From: Nocardia acididurans
Lineage (GTDB): Bacteria; Actinomycetota; Actinomycetes; Mycobacteriales; Mycobacteriaceae
Direction of reading: 5' to 3'
NCBI RefSeq assembly: GCF_016741815.1
Contig: NZ_JAERRJ010000017.1
Location: 62,001 to 126,000 of the forward strand
DNA length: 64,000 nt
This document shows positions 20,169 through 28,318 of this stretch, piece by piece. Below the pieces are notes generated by a model that saw nothing but the letters and a program-made list of their open reading frames with translations, was not told the origin of the DNA and made no database searches. The translations under genes were made by a program, and so were the position numbers. Numbering within the stretch: position 1 is the stretch's first letter; every line of letters begins with the position of its first letter.

Positions 20169-21136
20169 CCCCGGCAACGCTCGACATCCACCTCACCGAC
20201 GAGGACCTGACCGCCGCCCTGCGCAAGGACGTGCGCGAAGGCCTCACCGCCACCCCGAAGTCCCTGCCGCCCAAATGGTTCTACGACGCCCGCGGCAGTG
20301 AACTCTTCGAGCAGATCACCGCGTTGCCCGAGTACTACCCCACCCGCACCGAACGCGCCCTGCTGGAACGCGTGGTCGGCGAGATCGCCCAGATCGCCCA
20401 GGCCGAGGTCCTGGTCGAGCTGGGCGCGGGCTCGGCAGCCAAAACCCGTCTGCTGCTCGACGCCCTCACCTCCGGTGGCCCCCTGAAGAAGTATGTCCCC
20501 CAGGATGTTTCGGTCTCCGCCCTGCGCGAAGCCGCCGATCAGGTGGCGGTCGAATTCCCCGGCCTCTCCGTGCACGGCGTAGTCAGCGACTTCACCGCCA
20601 CCCTCGACAACCTCCCCCGAGGCGGCCGCCGCATGATCGCCTTCCTCGGCGGCACCATCGGCAACCTCATCCCCTCCGAACGAGCCGAATTCCTCTCCGG
20701 CATCCACGAAGTCCTGGAGCCCGGCGAACAGTTGCTCCTCGGCGCGGGCCTGGTGATCGACCCGTCCATCCTGGTCCCCGCCTACGACGACGCCGCAGGC
20801 GTCACCGCCGAGTTCAACCGCAATGTCCTGCACGTCCTCAATGCCCGTCTGGGCGCCGACTTCGACCCCTCCCGCTTCGACCATGTAGCCCTCTGGGACG
20901 CCGAGAACGAATGGATCGAAATGCGCCTGCGAGCCACCGCCGACATGAGTGTCACCATCCCCGCCCTGAACCTGACCGTAGACTTCACCGCCGGCGAACA
21001 AATGCGCACCGAAATCTCCGCCAAATTCCGCCGCGAGACCCTCGAATCCGAACTGGCCACAGCCGGTTTCACCGCCGAAAGAACCTGGACAGACCCCGAC
21101 ACCCGCTTCGCCCTGGTCCTGGCCGAACGCCGCTGA
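20165..21136 (+). CDS. egtD: L-histidine N-alpha-methyltransferase EgtD
   Basis: SAM-dependent enzyme that trimethylates histidine to hercynine, the first committed step of ergothioneine synthesis. LPPKWFYDARGSELFEQIT and LPEYYPTRTE are hallmark N-terminal blocks of the family. The SAM site is VELGAGSAAKTRLLL (about residues 80-94), and FLGGTIGNL is a further signature. The C-terminal EMRLRA block belongs to the histidine-binding domain. 323 residues matches. It ends the egtABCD operon and is followed by a strong hairpin. Confidence 0.97.
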   Translation: MTPATLDIHLTDEDLTAALRKDVREGLTATPKSLPPKWFYDARGSELFEQITALPEYYPTRTERALLERVVGEIAQIAQAEVLVELGAGSAAKTRLLLDALTSGGPLKKYVPQDVSVSALREAADQVAVEFPGLSVHGVVSDFTATLDNLPRGGRRMIAFLGGTIGNLIPSERAEFLSGIHEVLEPGEQLLLGAGLVIDPSILVPAYDDAAGVTAEFNRNVLHVLNARLGADFDPSRFDHVALWDAENEWIEMRLRATADMSVTIPALNLTVDFTAGEQMRTEISAKFRRETLESELATAGFTAERTWTDPDTRFALVLAERR

Positions 21137-21146
21137 CCCCACTCCC

Positions 21147-21179
21147 CGCCGTGGAGTGCCGCACGGGACTCCACGGCGG
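21147..21179 (+). terminator. Terminator hairpin after egtD
   Basis: A perfect 12-base stem, CCGCCGTGGAGT at 21147-21158 with ACTCCACGGCGG at 21168-21179, and a 9-base loop, ten bases after the egtD stop. No T run, as usual for actinobacterial terminators. Because the next gene converges, it could act in both directions. Confidence 0.8.
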
Positions 21180-21223
21180 TGGTCGAGTCCCCTCGACCGG
21201 CTACCTCACCACGTCGTCGGCAA

Positions 21224-22054
21224 TCAGTGTGCGGATCTCCGTGTGTGGATCGCCTGCTGAATCAGGGCATGCGCCGATTCGCCTCTGACGGACTGTCTCG
21301 CGAGGGTGTGGAACGCCTTTTCGTACAGCGCTATCTCACGGGGTTGGGTGATGGTGAGTTCGGCGCTTACGGTCTCAACTTGGACCTGGCTGGTGTCGTA
21401 CATCAGGAAGTTGGTCGCTGGGGCTTTGAAGTGTGCCGTTCGCGGCACTATTCCCACGCCGACTCGGGACGAACGAACCTGTGTTGCAAGGTATTCGAGC
21501 TGACCGGTCATGATGTTGCCGGACCCGACAGTTGTGTACAGGGCTTGTTCGGCGATGACGAAGTGGAATCGCCTTGTCCCCTTTCGGAGGACGCGTTGAC
21601 GCTCCATGCGGACGGCGACGGCTGCCGCGAGATCATCCGGGCTACCGATGAACTCGATGCACTCCCGCAGGACTGCTGTCGCATAGTCCCTGGTTTGCAG
21701 GAGTCCGGGTATAAGGTCTGGGTCGTAGCCACGGATCCATCGGGATTCAGCTTCGGTCCGCGCGATCTTCTTCTGAGCGTTGTGTGACTGGATTCGTTTC
21801 CATTCCAGCCAGGCCGCTTCGACACTCCGGACCGAGGCGATCAAGTCGGTGACTTCGTGCGCAGAGTTCGTCAGTTCACACCATGTGCGGATGTCCTGCT
21901 CGGTCGGTGTCTGCCGGCCATGTTCATATCTGGAAACCTTCGAGTTCTGCCAGCCCGCGAGCTCGGCCAGCGCCCGGCCCGTCAGGCCGGCCTGTTTGCG
22001 CAGCTCACGCAGCCGCGCACCCAGTGTTTCTCGTGCTTGCTGGACGTTGCTCAC
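21224..22054 (-). CDS. XRE-family helix-turn-helix protein with DUF5753 domain
   Basis: 276 residues. The N-terminal HTH_31/XRE domain reads LRELRKQAGLTGRALAELAG followed by SKVSRYEHGRQTPT (residues about 15-65). The remainder matches the DUF5753 pattern: WIRGYDPDLIPGLLQTRDYA, then a beta-rich half with NFLMYD and a C-terminal helix. Such proteins are numerous in actinobacteria and are usually paired with small partner genes. The GTG start overlaps the DUF6879 stop as GTGA. They are thought to regulate their own locus; targets are unknown. Confidence 0.88.
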   Translation of the reverse strand: MSNVQQARETLGARLRELRKQAGLTGRALAELAGWQNSKVSRYEHGRQTPTEQDIRTWCELTNSAHEVTDLIASVRSVEAAWLEWKRIQSHNAQKKIARTEAESRWIRGYDPDLIPGLLQTRDYATAVLRECIEFIGSPDDLAAAVAVRMERQRVLRKGTRRFHFVIAEQALYTTVGSGNIMTGQLEYLATQVRSSRVGVGIVPRTAHFKAPATNFLMYDTSQVQVETVSAELTITQPREIALYEKAFHTLARQSVRGESAHALIQQAIHTRRSAH

Positions 22055-22575
22055 TGTGCGATGTGGTATTCCACGTGCGGTGTCGCCAGAACCCACACCT
22101 CGTCGCGGACGCTTCGGCAGTATTCGCTGATTCGCGGGTCGCGAGTGACCGCGAATCCTCCCAGAGTGCCGTCCACGCGGAAGGCTGTGAATGCCACGAC
22201 GTCGTCGTCGAACAACCACCAGTCATCGGCTGTCAGGTTATCTGCGTTGATCAAATGCCTTGGAAGCCAGCGGATGTCCTCTCCGGAATCGAGATTCGTC
22301 CCTGTCGTGGCCAACAAGAACCTCGTGTAGTCGGTGTGAGGTTCGGTCACCACCCGGACCCTTTGTACCTGCCGTCCCGAGTCGGTGACCTCTCGCATCA
22401 GGTCATCCCAGTGCCGCCACGCAGGGTCGTACTCGAACTCGCCGGTCCGCAGGAACCTCGCCAAAGCCTCGGCTTCGTCCTCGACCGCGTAGTCGTCCTG
22501 CACCTCCAGATGGAATGCCCGAGACCGGCATTCCCTGAACAGTCGCTCTTGCTCTTCAACGGTGAGTAGTTGCAT
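22051..22575 (-). CDS. DUF6879-like protein
   Basis: 174 residues, soluble, acidic in the middle. The blocks SRAFHLEVQDDYAVEDEAEALARFL, VRVVTEPHTDYTRFLLA, WLPR and DWWLFDDDVVAFTAF are typical of the DUF6879 family that accompanies XRE/DUF5753 regulators in actinobacteria. Function unknown. It overlaps the HTH gene by four bases downstream and the small gene upstream by twenty bases, so the three are translationally linked. Confidence 0.8.
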   Translation of the reverse strand: MQLLTVEEQERLFRECRSRAFHLEVQDDYAVEDEAEALARFLRTGEFEYDPAWRHWDDLMREVTDSGRQVQRVRVVTEPHTDYTRFLLATTGTNLDSGEDIRWLPRHLINADNLTADDWWLFDDDVVAFTAFRVDGTLGGFAVTRDPRISEYCRSVRDEVWVLATPHVEYHIAQ

Positions 22576-22891
22576 CGTCCGGGCGAACCTCCTTTCCGAT
22601 CGGCACCTCGATACTGCGCTCTCCGGCCGGTGCGCCGATCGTGTTCAGCGCGGCCGGATCGGTCAGGGGTTCGCCTTCGAGGAAGAACGTCCCGTGTCCG
22701 GTATCTCGGAGCAGCGTACCGAGGCAGGTTCCACGCTCGAGGTAGGACAGCAATCGATGAGGGATCTCGATGTGGCGGGAGTTTCGTTCTGGGACTTCCC
22801 AACCCAGTACCACGTAGGTGTCTCTGTCGGAGGCATACAGGGTCGGCGAACCGCCGTTGCGTGTATCTACTCCAAGAAGGCGAAGCAGCAT
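22556..22891 (-). CDS. Conserved small hypothetical protein
   Basis: 111 residues, no signal peptide or membrane segment. It begins MLLRLLGVDTRNGGSPTLYA and continues with TYVVLGWEVPE, suggesting a small beta-rich domain. I do not recognise a named family, though proteins of this look often precede DUF6879 genes. Its 3' end overlaps the DUF6879 start by 20 bases. GAGG lies seven bases before the ATG. Probably the first gene of the three-gene unit. Confidence 0.65.
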   Translation of the reverse strand: MLLRLLGVDTRNGGSPTLYASDRDTYVVLGWEVPERNSRHIEIPHRLLSYLERGTCLGTLLRDTGHGTFFLEGEPLTDPAALNTIGAPAGERSIEVPIGKEVRPDDATTHR

Positions 22892-23186
22892 GACCGGACC
22901 TCACAGTCGGAGTTGTCGAAAACCTGTATCTGAGGGTGATCCGGAACCACAGGTCCGGTCAATGGTTCGGAGGCGATTGCTGCAAACATCTGCAAATCGC
23001 TGGTAGATGCGATGCACCTATTCATATTCTCGGTTGATGAGTTGGCATACAAGGCTCTTTGAGTTCCCCGGCGGTCTGCTGGAGATCAACTCCTACGGAG
23101 ACCAGGCCGATGGGTCCGGCGTCTATCTGGAACATATCGGTCGACGCGACGAGTGCGACCGTGGCGAGGAACGGCAGGGGGAAGGA

Positions 23187-23498
23187 ATGCGGTACAGGCC
23201 AACGTGTCTCGGGTATCTGCGGACGGATGTGTCGGGGGTGGGGCAGCTTTGGGATCAGGCGCAGATACGGAAGGTGGCGGAGCGGTTGGGGTACGACTTC
23301 GCGGATATGGTGGTTTATGACCCGCGGTTCGGGCGGCCGCCGTTGGCTCGGTTGCGGGCGCAGGTGACTCGGCTTGCGGCGGAGGCTGTTGTGGTGCCGA
23401 GCGTGGAGCATTTCGTGGGTGGGGTGATACCGGGGGAGTTGGTGCGACGGGTGGATGTGGTGACGGTGTCGCCGGAGGGGGTTACTTCTGGTCGGTGA
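23187..23498 (+). CDS. Small recombinase-like (resolvase N-terminal-like) protein
   Basis: 103 residues. The pattern GYLRTDVSG, QAQIRKVAERLGYDF, then alternating hydrophobic strands AEAVVVPSVEHFVG and VDVVTVSPEG resembles the N-terminal nucleotide-binding-like fold of serine recombinases. In true serine recombinases the first strand is YxRxS; here the serine position is not kept, and there is no DNA-binding C-terminus. A catalytic role is doubtful. ATG 23187 follows GGGGAAGGA; the frame is open upstream to 23007 but without an equally good ribosome site. The end overlaps the convergent DUF2461 gene by 17 bases. Confidence 0.6.
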   Translation: MRYRPTCLGYLRTDVSGVGQLWDQAQIRKVAERLGYDFADMVVYDPRFGRPPLARLRAQVTRLAAEAVVVPSVEHFVGGVIPGELVRRVDVVTVSPEGVTSGR

Positions 23499-24120
23499 CC
23501 GCTGCCAGGAATTCTTGTAGGGGGCGGAGTTGTTCCCAGGCGGCGCGGACTTCTGCGGCGGCGCGGGGGGTGGGGAGCCAGGTGGGGGAGCCGAATTCTT
23601 TTCCGGCGGTGAGGGATTTGTGACGGAGGAGATCGATGCGGGGGTGGTCGATCGCGAATCCCTTGGGTTTGGTGGCGAGTTTGTCGCCGCCGATGGTGTA
23701 GCCGGACGAAATCAGCTGGGCAAGAATGGTTTCCAGTTCGGGCCCGCGCACATCGTCGTCGATGGCGGTGCGGAGGGCGGCCAGTTGGGCGGGGGAGGCG
23801 GCGTAGAGGCCGCCTGCTACGAAGAGGCCGGCGGCGCTGATGTGGACGTACCAGCCGGAGGTGGAGGCGGTGTGGATCACCGCGCCCTGGTGGGTTTTGT
23901 AGGGGGACTTGTCTTTCGAGAAGCGGACGTCGCGGTACGGGCGGAAGATCTTGGCGGGGCCGAAGTCCGGTTCCAGGTCGGCGACCAACGCCTGCAGGGG
24001 GTCGCGGACGGACTCCTCCCAGACCTTCTTGTTGGCGTTCCAGAAGGCTTTGCTGTTGTCGGCTTCCAGGTCTTCGTAGAAGTCGAGTCCAGTCAGGGGG
24101 AAACCGGTGAACTTCGGCAT
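23482..24120 (-). CDS. DUF2461 / TIGR02453 family protein
   Basis: 212 residues. Family hallmarks are the N-terminal FYEDLEADNSKAFWNANKKVWE, the middle block KIFRPYRDVRFSKDKSPYKTHQG and SGWYVHISAAGLFVAGGLY. The protein is cytosolic by sequence. The family is widespread and its function is not established. It starts at ATG 24120 and lies downstream of the acidic-protein gene on the same strand, 21 bases away. Confidence 0.9.
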   Translation of the reverse strand: MPKFTGFPLTGLDFYEDLEADNSKAFWNANKKVWEESVRDPLQALVADLEPDFGPAKIFRPYRDVRFSKDKSPYKTHQGAVIHTASTSGWYVHISAAGLFVAGGLYAASPAQLAALRTAIDDDVRGPELETILAQLISSGYTIGGDKLATKPKGFAIDHPRIDLLRHKSLTAGKEFGSPTWLPTPRAAAEVRAAWEQLRPLQEFLAAVTDQK

Positions 24121-24141
24121 GGATGAACTATAGGGAACCGG

Positions 24142-24459
24142 TTATTCGCCGATGTCGTCGACGATGTCCATGGCCGCCAGTTCGGCGGGGCGGTCGTCTT
24201 CGTCCTTGCGTTCCTCGCGGCCGCGGCGGCGAGTCCATTCCTGGTCGAGTTCGGCGGCGATGCCGAGGCGGCCGGTGTCGTCGTTCTCGCGGTTGCGGAT
24301 GACCAGGTCCGCGGGCGGGTCGGCGATGTAGCGCTCGTACTCGCGGATCTCGTCTTCCTGGTCGTCGTCGCCGAGGTCGTAGTCGAGGTTCTCGATATCG
24401 TCGGTGTCGAAGACCTCGTCCATCAGCTGGTCGTCGTTGTCGCCGCTTCGATCGGCCAT
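24142..24459 (-). CDS. Acidic hypothetical protein
   Basis: 105 residues, strongly acidic: MADRSGDNDDQLMDEVFDTD is followed by repeated Asp/Glu clusters, then a basic patch RRRGREERK and a final acidic tail ending DIVDDIGE. It looks largely disordered. The frame runs further upstream but the acidic start at ATG 24459 is the natural N-terminus. No named family recognised. Similar small acidic proteins are common beside housekeeping genes in Nocardia and relatives. Confidence 0.65.
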   Translation of the reverse strand: MADRSGDNDDQLMDEVFDTDDIENLDYDLGDDDQEDEIREYERYIADPPADLVIRNRENDDTGRLGIAAELDQEWTRRRGREERKDEDDRPAELAAMDIVDDIGE

Positions 24460-24571
24460 GACGAAACCACCTCTCCGCGCTGCAGCGCACCCGTAGCTAA
24501 CCGCTGAGTTCGGCTTCAACGCTACCGCCGTACCCCGGCCCGGCACTAGATTGCTGCCTTTTTCACAGCAA

Positions 24572-24600
24572 AACGCCCCTCCCGAACCGGAAGGGGCGTT
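24572..24600 (-). terminator. Rho-independent terminator after prsA
   Basis: AACGCCCCT at 24572-24580 pairs with AGGGGCGTT at 24592-24600. Read on the minus strand the stem is followed by TTTGCTGTGAAAAA, and it lies 22 bases after the prsA stop codon. It ends the glmU-prsA operon. Confidence 0.85.
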
Positions 24601-24622
24601 CGTGCGGCTAATCGGTGTCGGA

Positions 24623-25603
24623 CTACGCGCTGCCGTTGAAAAGGCCGGTGACGGAGCCGTTTTCGAACACCTCGCGGATGGTCTGCGCCAGCAGCGGGGC
24701 GATGGAGAGAACGGTCAGCGTCGGGAACTTCTTGGCTTCCTCGATCGGCAGGGTGTTGGTCACCACGACCTCCTTGGCGCCGCAGTTGGCCAGGCGCTCG
24801 GAGGCCGGGGCCGACAGGATGCCGTGGGTGGCGGCGATGACCACGTCGACCGCGCCGGCTTCCTTGAGCACCTTGACCGCGCCGGCGATGGTGCCACCGG
24901 TGTCGATCATGTCGTCGATCAGGATGCAGGTGCGGCCCTCGACCTCACCGACCACGCGGTTCGCGACGATCTGGTTGGGCACCAGCGGGTCGCGGGTCTT
25001 GTGGATGAACGCCAGCGGCGCGTCACCGAGGTTGTTGGCCCACTTCTCGGCGACCTTCACGCGGCCCGCGTCCGGGGACACGACGGTGATGTTGTCGAGC
25101 GGGTAGTTGTTGCGGATGTGCTCGACCAGCTGCACCTGCGCGTGCATGTGATCGACCGGGCCGTCGAAGAAGCCCTGGATCTGATCGGTGTGCAGGTCGA
25201 CGGTGATGATGCGGTCGACGCCGGCGGTCTTGAGCAGGTCGGCGATGAGGCGAGCGGAGATGGGCTCGCGGCCGCGGTGCTTCTTGTCCTGGCGGGCGTA
25301 GGGGTAGAAGGGCAGCACCGAGGTGATGCGCTTGGCCGAGCCGCGCTTCAAAGCGTCGATCATGATCAGGTGTTCCATGACCCACTGGTTCAGCGGGGCC
25401 GGGAAGGACTGGAGCACGAAGGCGTCGGAGCCGCGAACCGATTCCTCGAACCGGACGAAGGTCTCACCGTTGGCGAAGTCGCGCGCGGTCTGCGGGGTGA
25501 CGTGGACGTTGAGTTCCTTGGCCACCGCCTCGGCGAGCTCTGGATGAGCGCGTCCGGAGAACAGCATCAGGTTCTTCTGGTTGTCGGTAGAGAACGCGGT
25601 CAC
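24623..25603 (-). CDS. prsA: Ribose-phosphate pyrophosphokinase
   Basis: Makes PRPP from ribose 5-phosphate and ATP for nucleotide, histidine and, in mycolic actinobacteria, arabinan precursor synthesis. The motifs are FANGETFVRFEESVRG, YARQDKKHRGREPIS, DLHTDQIQGFF, VVSPDAGRVKVAEKW with HKTRD, and the PRPP loop CILIDDMIDTGGT. 326 residues matches the family. The start overlaps the glmU stop as ATGA, so the genes are cotranslated. Confidence 0.97.
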   Translation of the reverse strand: MTAFSTDNQKNLMLFSGRAHPELAEAVAKELNVHVTPQTARDFANGETFVRFEESVRGSDAFVLQSFPAPLNQWVMEHLIMIDALKRGSAKRITSVLPFYPYARQDKKHRGREPISARLIADLLKTAGVDRIITVDLHTDQIQGFFDGPVDHMHAQVQLVEHIRNNYPLDNITVVSPDAGRVKVAEKWANNLGDAPLAFIHKTRDPLVPNQIVANRVVGEVEGRTCILIDDMIDTGGTIAGAVKVLKEAGAVDVVIAATHGILSAPASERLANCGAKEVVVTNTLPIEEAKKFPTLTVLSIAPLLAQTIREVFENGSVTGLFNGSA

Positions 25604-27081
25604 GGACGTTCGCCATCCTTTTGCTCGTTGGTCTGCTCGGTAGCCGCTAAGGCTGATTCGGCTGCCTTGGCGGCAGCGGTGCCGGGTCGCTTGCGCTGCA
25701 CCCAGCCGTCGATATTGCGCTGCGCTCCGCCCGACACCGCGAGAGCCCCCGGCGGAACATTTCTACGCAGCACAGTACCTGCTGCGGTATACGCGCCGTC
25801 ACCCACCGTTACCGGTGCGACAAACATATTGTCGCTTCCCGTTCGCACATGGGAGCCGACCACGGTGTGGTGCTTGTGCACCCCGTCGTAGTTGACGAAC
25901 ACGCTCGACGCGCCGATGTTGCTGGACTCGCCGATGGTGGCGTCGCCGACATACGTGAGATGCGGGACCTTGGACTTGGCCCCGATGGTGGCGTTCTTGG
26001 TCTCGACGAAGGTGCCGATCTTCCCGGATTCGCCGAGCTGAGTGCCGGGCCGCAGATACGCGAACGGGCCGACGTTCGCGCCCGGACCGATGCTGGACTT
26101 CTCGCCGTGCGTGCGGATCACCTTCGCGCCCGCGCCGACCGTCACATCGGTGAGCGTGCAGTCGGGGCCGATCTCGGCGTCCTCACCGATCACCGTGTCG
26201 CCCAGCAGCTGCACGTTCGGCCGGATGATCGCGTCGCGTTCGATGACCACGCCGCCGTCGATCCACGTGGTGGCCGGATCGATGATGGTCACACCGGAGC
26301 GCATGTGCCGCTCGACGATGTACCGGTTGAGCGTGCGCCCCGCGTCGGCCAGCTGCACGCGGTCGTTGACGCCGGTCACCTTGGCCGAATCCACCAGGCG
26401 CGCACCGTGAACCGGGTGACCGGCCTCGCGCGCCAGCTTCAGCACATCGGTGAGGTACAGCTCGTGGCGGGCATTGGCGGTGTCGATGCGCCCGATCATG
26501 ACGCGCAGCACCGCGGCGTCGAAAACGTAGACGCCGGAATTGACTTCGGTGATTCCGGCCTGTTCCGGAGTGGCGTCGGCGTGCTCGACGATCTCCATGA
26601 CATGGCCCTCGGCGTCACGCACGATGCGCCCGTAGCCGTTGGGATCCTCGGGCTCGAAGGTGAGCACGGTGACGGCCGATTTGTCGGCGTAACTGCGGTG
26701 CTCGTCGAGCAGGGCGGTGAGCGTATGCCCGTCCAGCAGAGGCACATCCGCGTAGGTGACCAGCAGATCGCCGCTGAAGTCCTCGGGTACCGCGGTGAGC
26801 GCGCACTGCACGGCGTGCCCGGTGCCGCGCTGTTCCTCCTGGACCGCCAGGGTGATCTCGCGACCCAGTTCGGCGGCTTCCTTGCCGACCGCGGTGCCGA
26901 CGGCTTCGCGGTCGTGTCCGACGACGGTGATCAGATACGCGGGGTCGATCTCGTTCGCCGCATGCAGCGCGTGCGCGAGCATGCTGCGGCCGGCCAGCGG
27001 GTGCAACACCTTGGGGGTCTTGGACCGCATTCGGGTTCCGGCTCCGGCGGCGAGAACGACGACGGCGGTCTGCTGTGGCAT
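25600..27081 (-). CDS. glmU: Bifunctional UDP-N-acetylglucosamine pyrophosphorylase / glucosamine-1-phosphate acetyltransferase
   Basis: Makes UDP-GlcNAc for peptidoglycan and the mycolyl-arabinogalactan linker. The N-terminal uridylyltransferase has LAAGAGTRMRSKTPKVLHPL (residues 8-27), VTYADVPLL and the block YGRIVRDAEG. From about residue 265 onward comes a left-handed beta-helix of hexapeptide repeats with the acetyltransferase block YLRPGTQLG and the catalytic His in YVGDATIGESSNIGAS. The tail of about 35 residues is Ala/Lys-rich. 493 residues; ATG 27081 has GGGAG just upstream. Confidence 0.97.
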   Translation of the reverse strand: MPQQTAVVVLAAGAGTRMRSKTPKVLHPLAGRSMLAHALHAANEIDPAYLITVVGHDREAVGTAVGKEAAELGREITLAVQEEQRGTGHAVQCALTAVPEDFSGDLLVTYADVPLLDGHTLTALLDEHRSYADKSAVTVLTFEPEDPNGYGRIVRDAEGHVMEIVEHADATPEQAGITEVNSGVYVFDAAVLRVMIGRIDTANARHELYLTDVLKLAREAGHPVHGARLVDSAKVTGVNDRVQLADAGRTLNRYIVERHMRSGVTIIDPATTWIDGGVVIERDAIIRPNVQLLGDTVIGEDAEIGPDCTLTDVTVGAGAKVIRTHGEKSSIGPGANVGPFAYLRPGTQLGESGKIGTFVETKNATIGAKSKVPHLTYVGDATIGESSNIGASSVFVNYDGVHKHHTVVGSHVRTGSDNMFVAPVTVGDGAYTAAGTVLRRNVPPGALAVSGGAQRNIDGWVQRKRPGTAAAKAAESALAATEQTNEQKDGERP

Positions 27082-27188
27082 GGATCTCCCTCGGCTGCGC
27101 GTCATCGTGCTGAGTGCTGGTTGTGCTGGGCCACAGTTGTGCTGCGTCAGCTATGTGCCGGGGCAACGATAGTGCCCCTGCTCGCGAG

Positions 27189-27259
27189 CTCCGCCGCCAG
27201 GACTCGAACCTGGACTAACTGAACCAAAATCAGTGGTGCTGCCATTACACTACGGCGGA
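27189..27259 (-). tRNA. tRNA-Gln (anticodon TTG)
   Basis: Read on the minus strand the acceptor stem TCCGCCG pairs with CGGCGGA, the T-arm carries GGTTCGAGTCC, and the anticodon loop is TTTTGGT with TTG at the centre. About 71 nucleotides without encoded CCA. It lies upstream of glmU on the same strand. Confidence 0.95.
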
Positions 27260-27447
27260 TCGACGCCAGCGGACCGTACGGTACGCGCGGCTTACATCAT
27301 TGGCATGCGCCTAGATACTCGCATACTAGGCCGCCGAAACGCGATTCTTATGCCCGCACATGTTCGACGGCGGGGTGATGCGGCTTCCAGGTCAAGTGTC
27401 TGGAACAGTTGTGGGGACAGTCGGGAGATACGCAGGGAGGCGGGACG

Positions 27448-28116
27448 ATGGCTTCGGGTGAGCCACAGCGGGGGGTCCGGCAGCGTATGACCGGCACGCA
27501 GCGCCGGCAGCAATTGATCGAGATCGGGCGCGCGCTGTTCGCGGAGCGGGGCTACGACGCGACCTCGATCGAGGAGATCGCGCAGCGGGCGCAGGTGTCC
27601 AAACCGGTCGTGTACGAACACTTCGGGGGCAAGGAGGGTTTGTACGCGGTCGTGGTGGATCGCGAGATGTCCACGCTGCTCGAGATGATCCGAACGTCGC
27701 TGACGCAGAACCGTTCCCGGGTGCGGCTGGAACAGGTGGCGCTGGCGTTGCTCACCTATATGGAGGAGCGCACCGACGGCTTCCGCATCCTCATGCGCGA
27801 TCAGCCGGTGTCCGCGGCGGAGGGCACGTACTCGAGCCTGCTGAACGAGGCGGTGAATCAGGTCGCGCACATCCTCGCCGGGGATTTCGAGCGGCGTGGT
27901 TTCAATACCGAGCTCACCACGCTGTACGCCCAAGCCCTGGTGGGAATGGTTGCGACAGCGGCGACCTGGTGGCTCGACGAGCGGCAGCCGTCCAAGGAAG
28001 TGGTGGCCGCGCATCTGGTGAATCTGTGCTGGAACGGGCTCACGCATCTGGAGCCGGAGCCCGAGTTGGCGTCCGAATGGCCCAGCGGCAAAGGGCTATC
28101 GAACCCAACGGTCTGA
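27448..28116 (+). CDS. TetR family transcriptional regulator (Rv1019-like)
   Basis: 222 residues. The DNA-binding part reads RRQQLIEIGRALFAERGYDATSIEEIAQRAQVSKPVVYEHFGGKEGLY (a normal TetR domain at residues about 20-65). The ligand domain contains a TetR_C block, EERTDGFRILMRDQP. Its place between glmU and mfd matches Rv1019 of M. tuberculosis. ATG 27448 has GGAGG eight bases upstream. Ligand unknown. Confidence 0.9.
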   Translation: MASGEPQRGVRQRMTGTQRRQQLIEIGRALFAERGYDATSIEEIAQRAQVSKPVVYEHFGGKEGLYAVVVDREMSTLLEMIRTSLTQNRSRVRLEQVALALLTYMEERTDGFRILMRDQPVSAAEGTYSSLLNEAVNQVAHILAGDFERRGFNTELTTLYAQALVGMVATAATWWLDERQPSKEVVAAHLVNLCWNGLTHLEPEPELASEWPSGKGLSNPTV

Positions 28117-28258
28117 AATATTCGGCGGATGGGGCCGGAACTGGACAGTTAGCCAATGAATTGCGATGGAGGACGGGTCGAATGCTCGAATCGGCTGGCA
28201 TCCTGCCGTCGGATGGTACGGTTCACCCATCCTACGTGTGCTGTTCGAACTGTGGTGT

Positions 28259-28294
28259 CGGTCTACTTCGGGATGGCGGTCTACTTCAGGATGG
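28259..28294 (+). repeat. Tandem 18-base direct repeat upstream of ScbR-like gene
   Basis: CGGTCTACTTCGGGATGG at 28259-28276 is followed directly by CGGTCTACTTCAGGATGG at 28277-28294, differing in one base. The pair ends 24 bases before the ATG of the second TetR-type gene, so it probably overlaps the promoter or 5' leader and may serve as a binding site. Confidence 0.75.
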
Positions 28295-28318
28295 CTGGTT
28301 TGATGACAGGCGGATCTG

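Noticed and set aside
24551..27222. Two long plus-strand frames opposite prsA and glmU
   Set aside because: They lack starts with ribosome sites and any motif; the minus-strand genes are certain.
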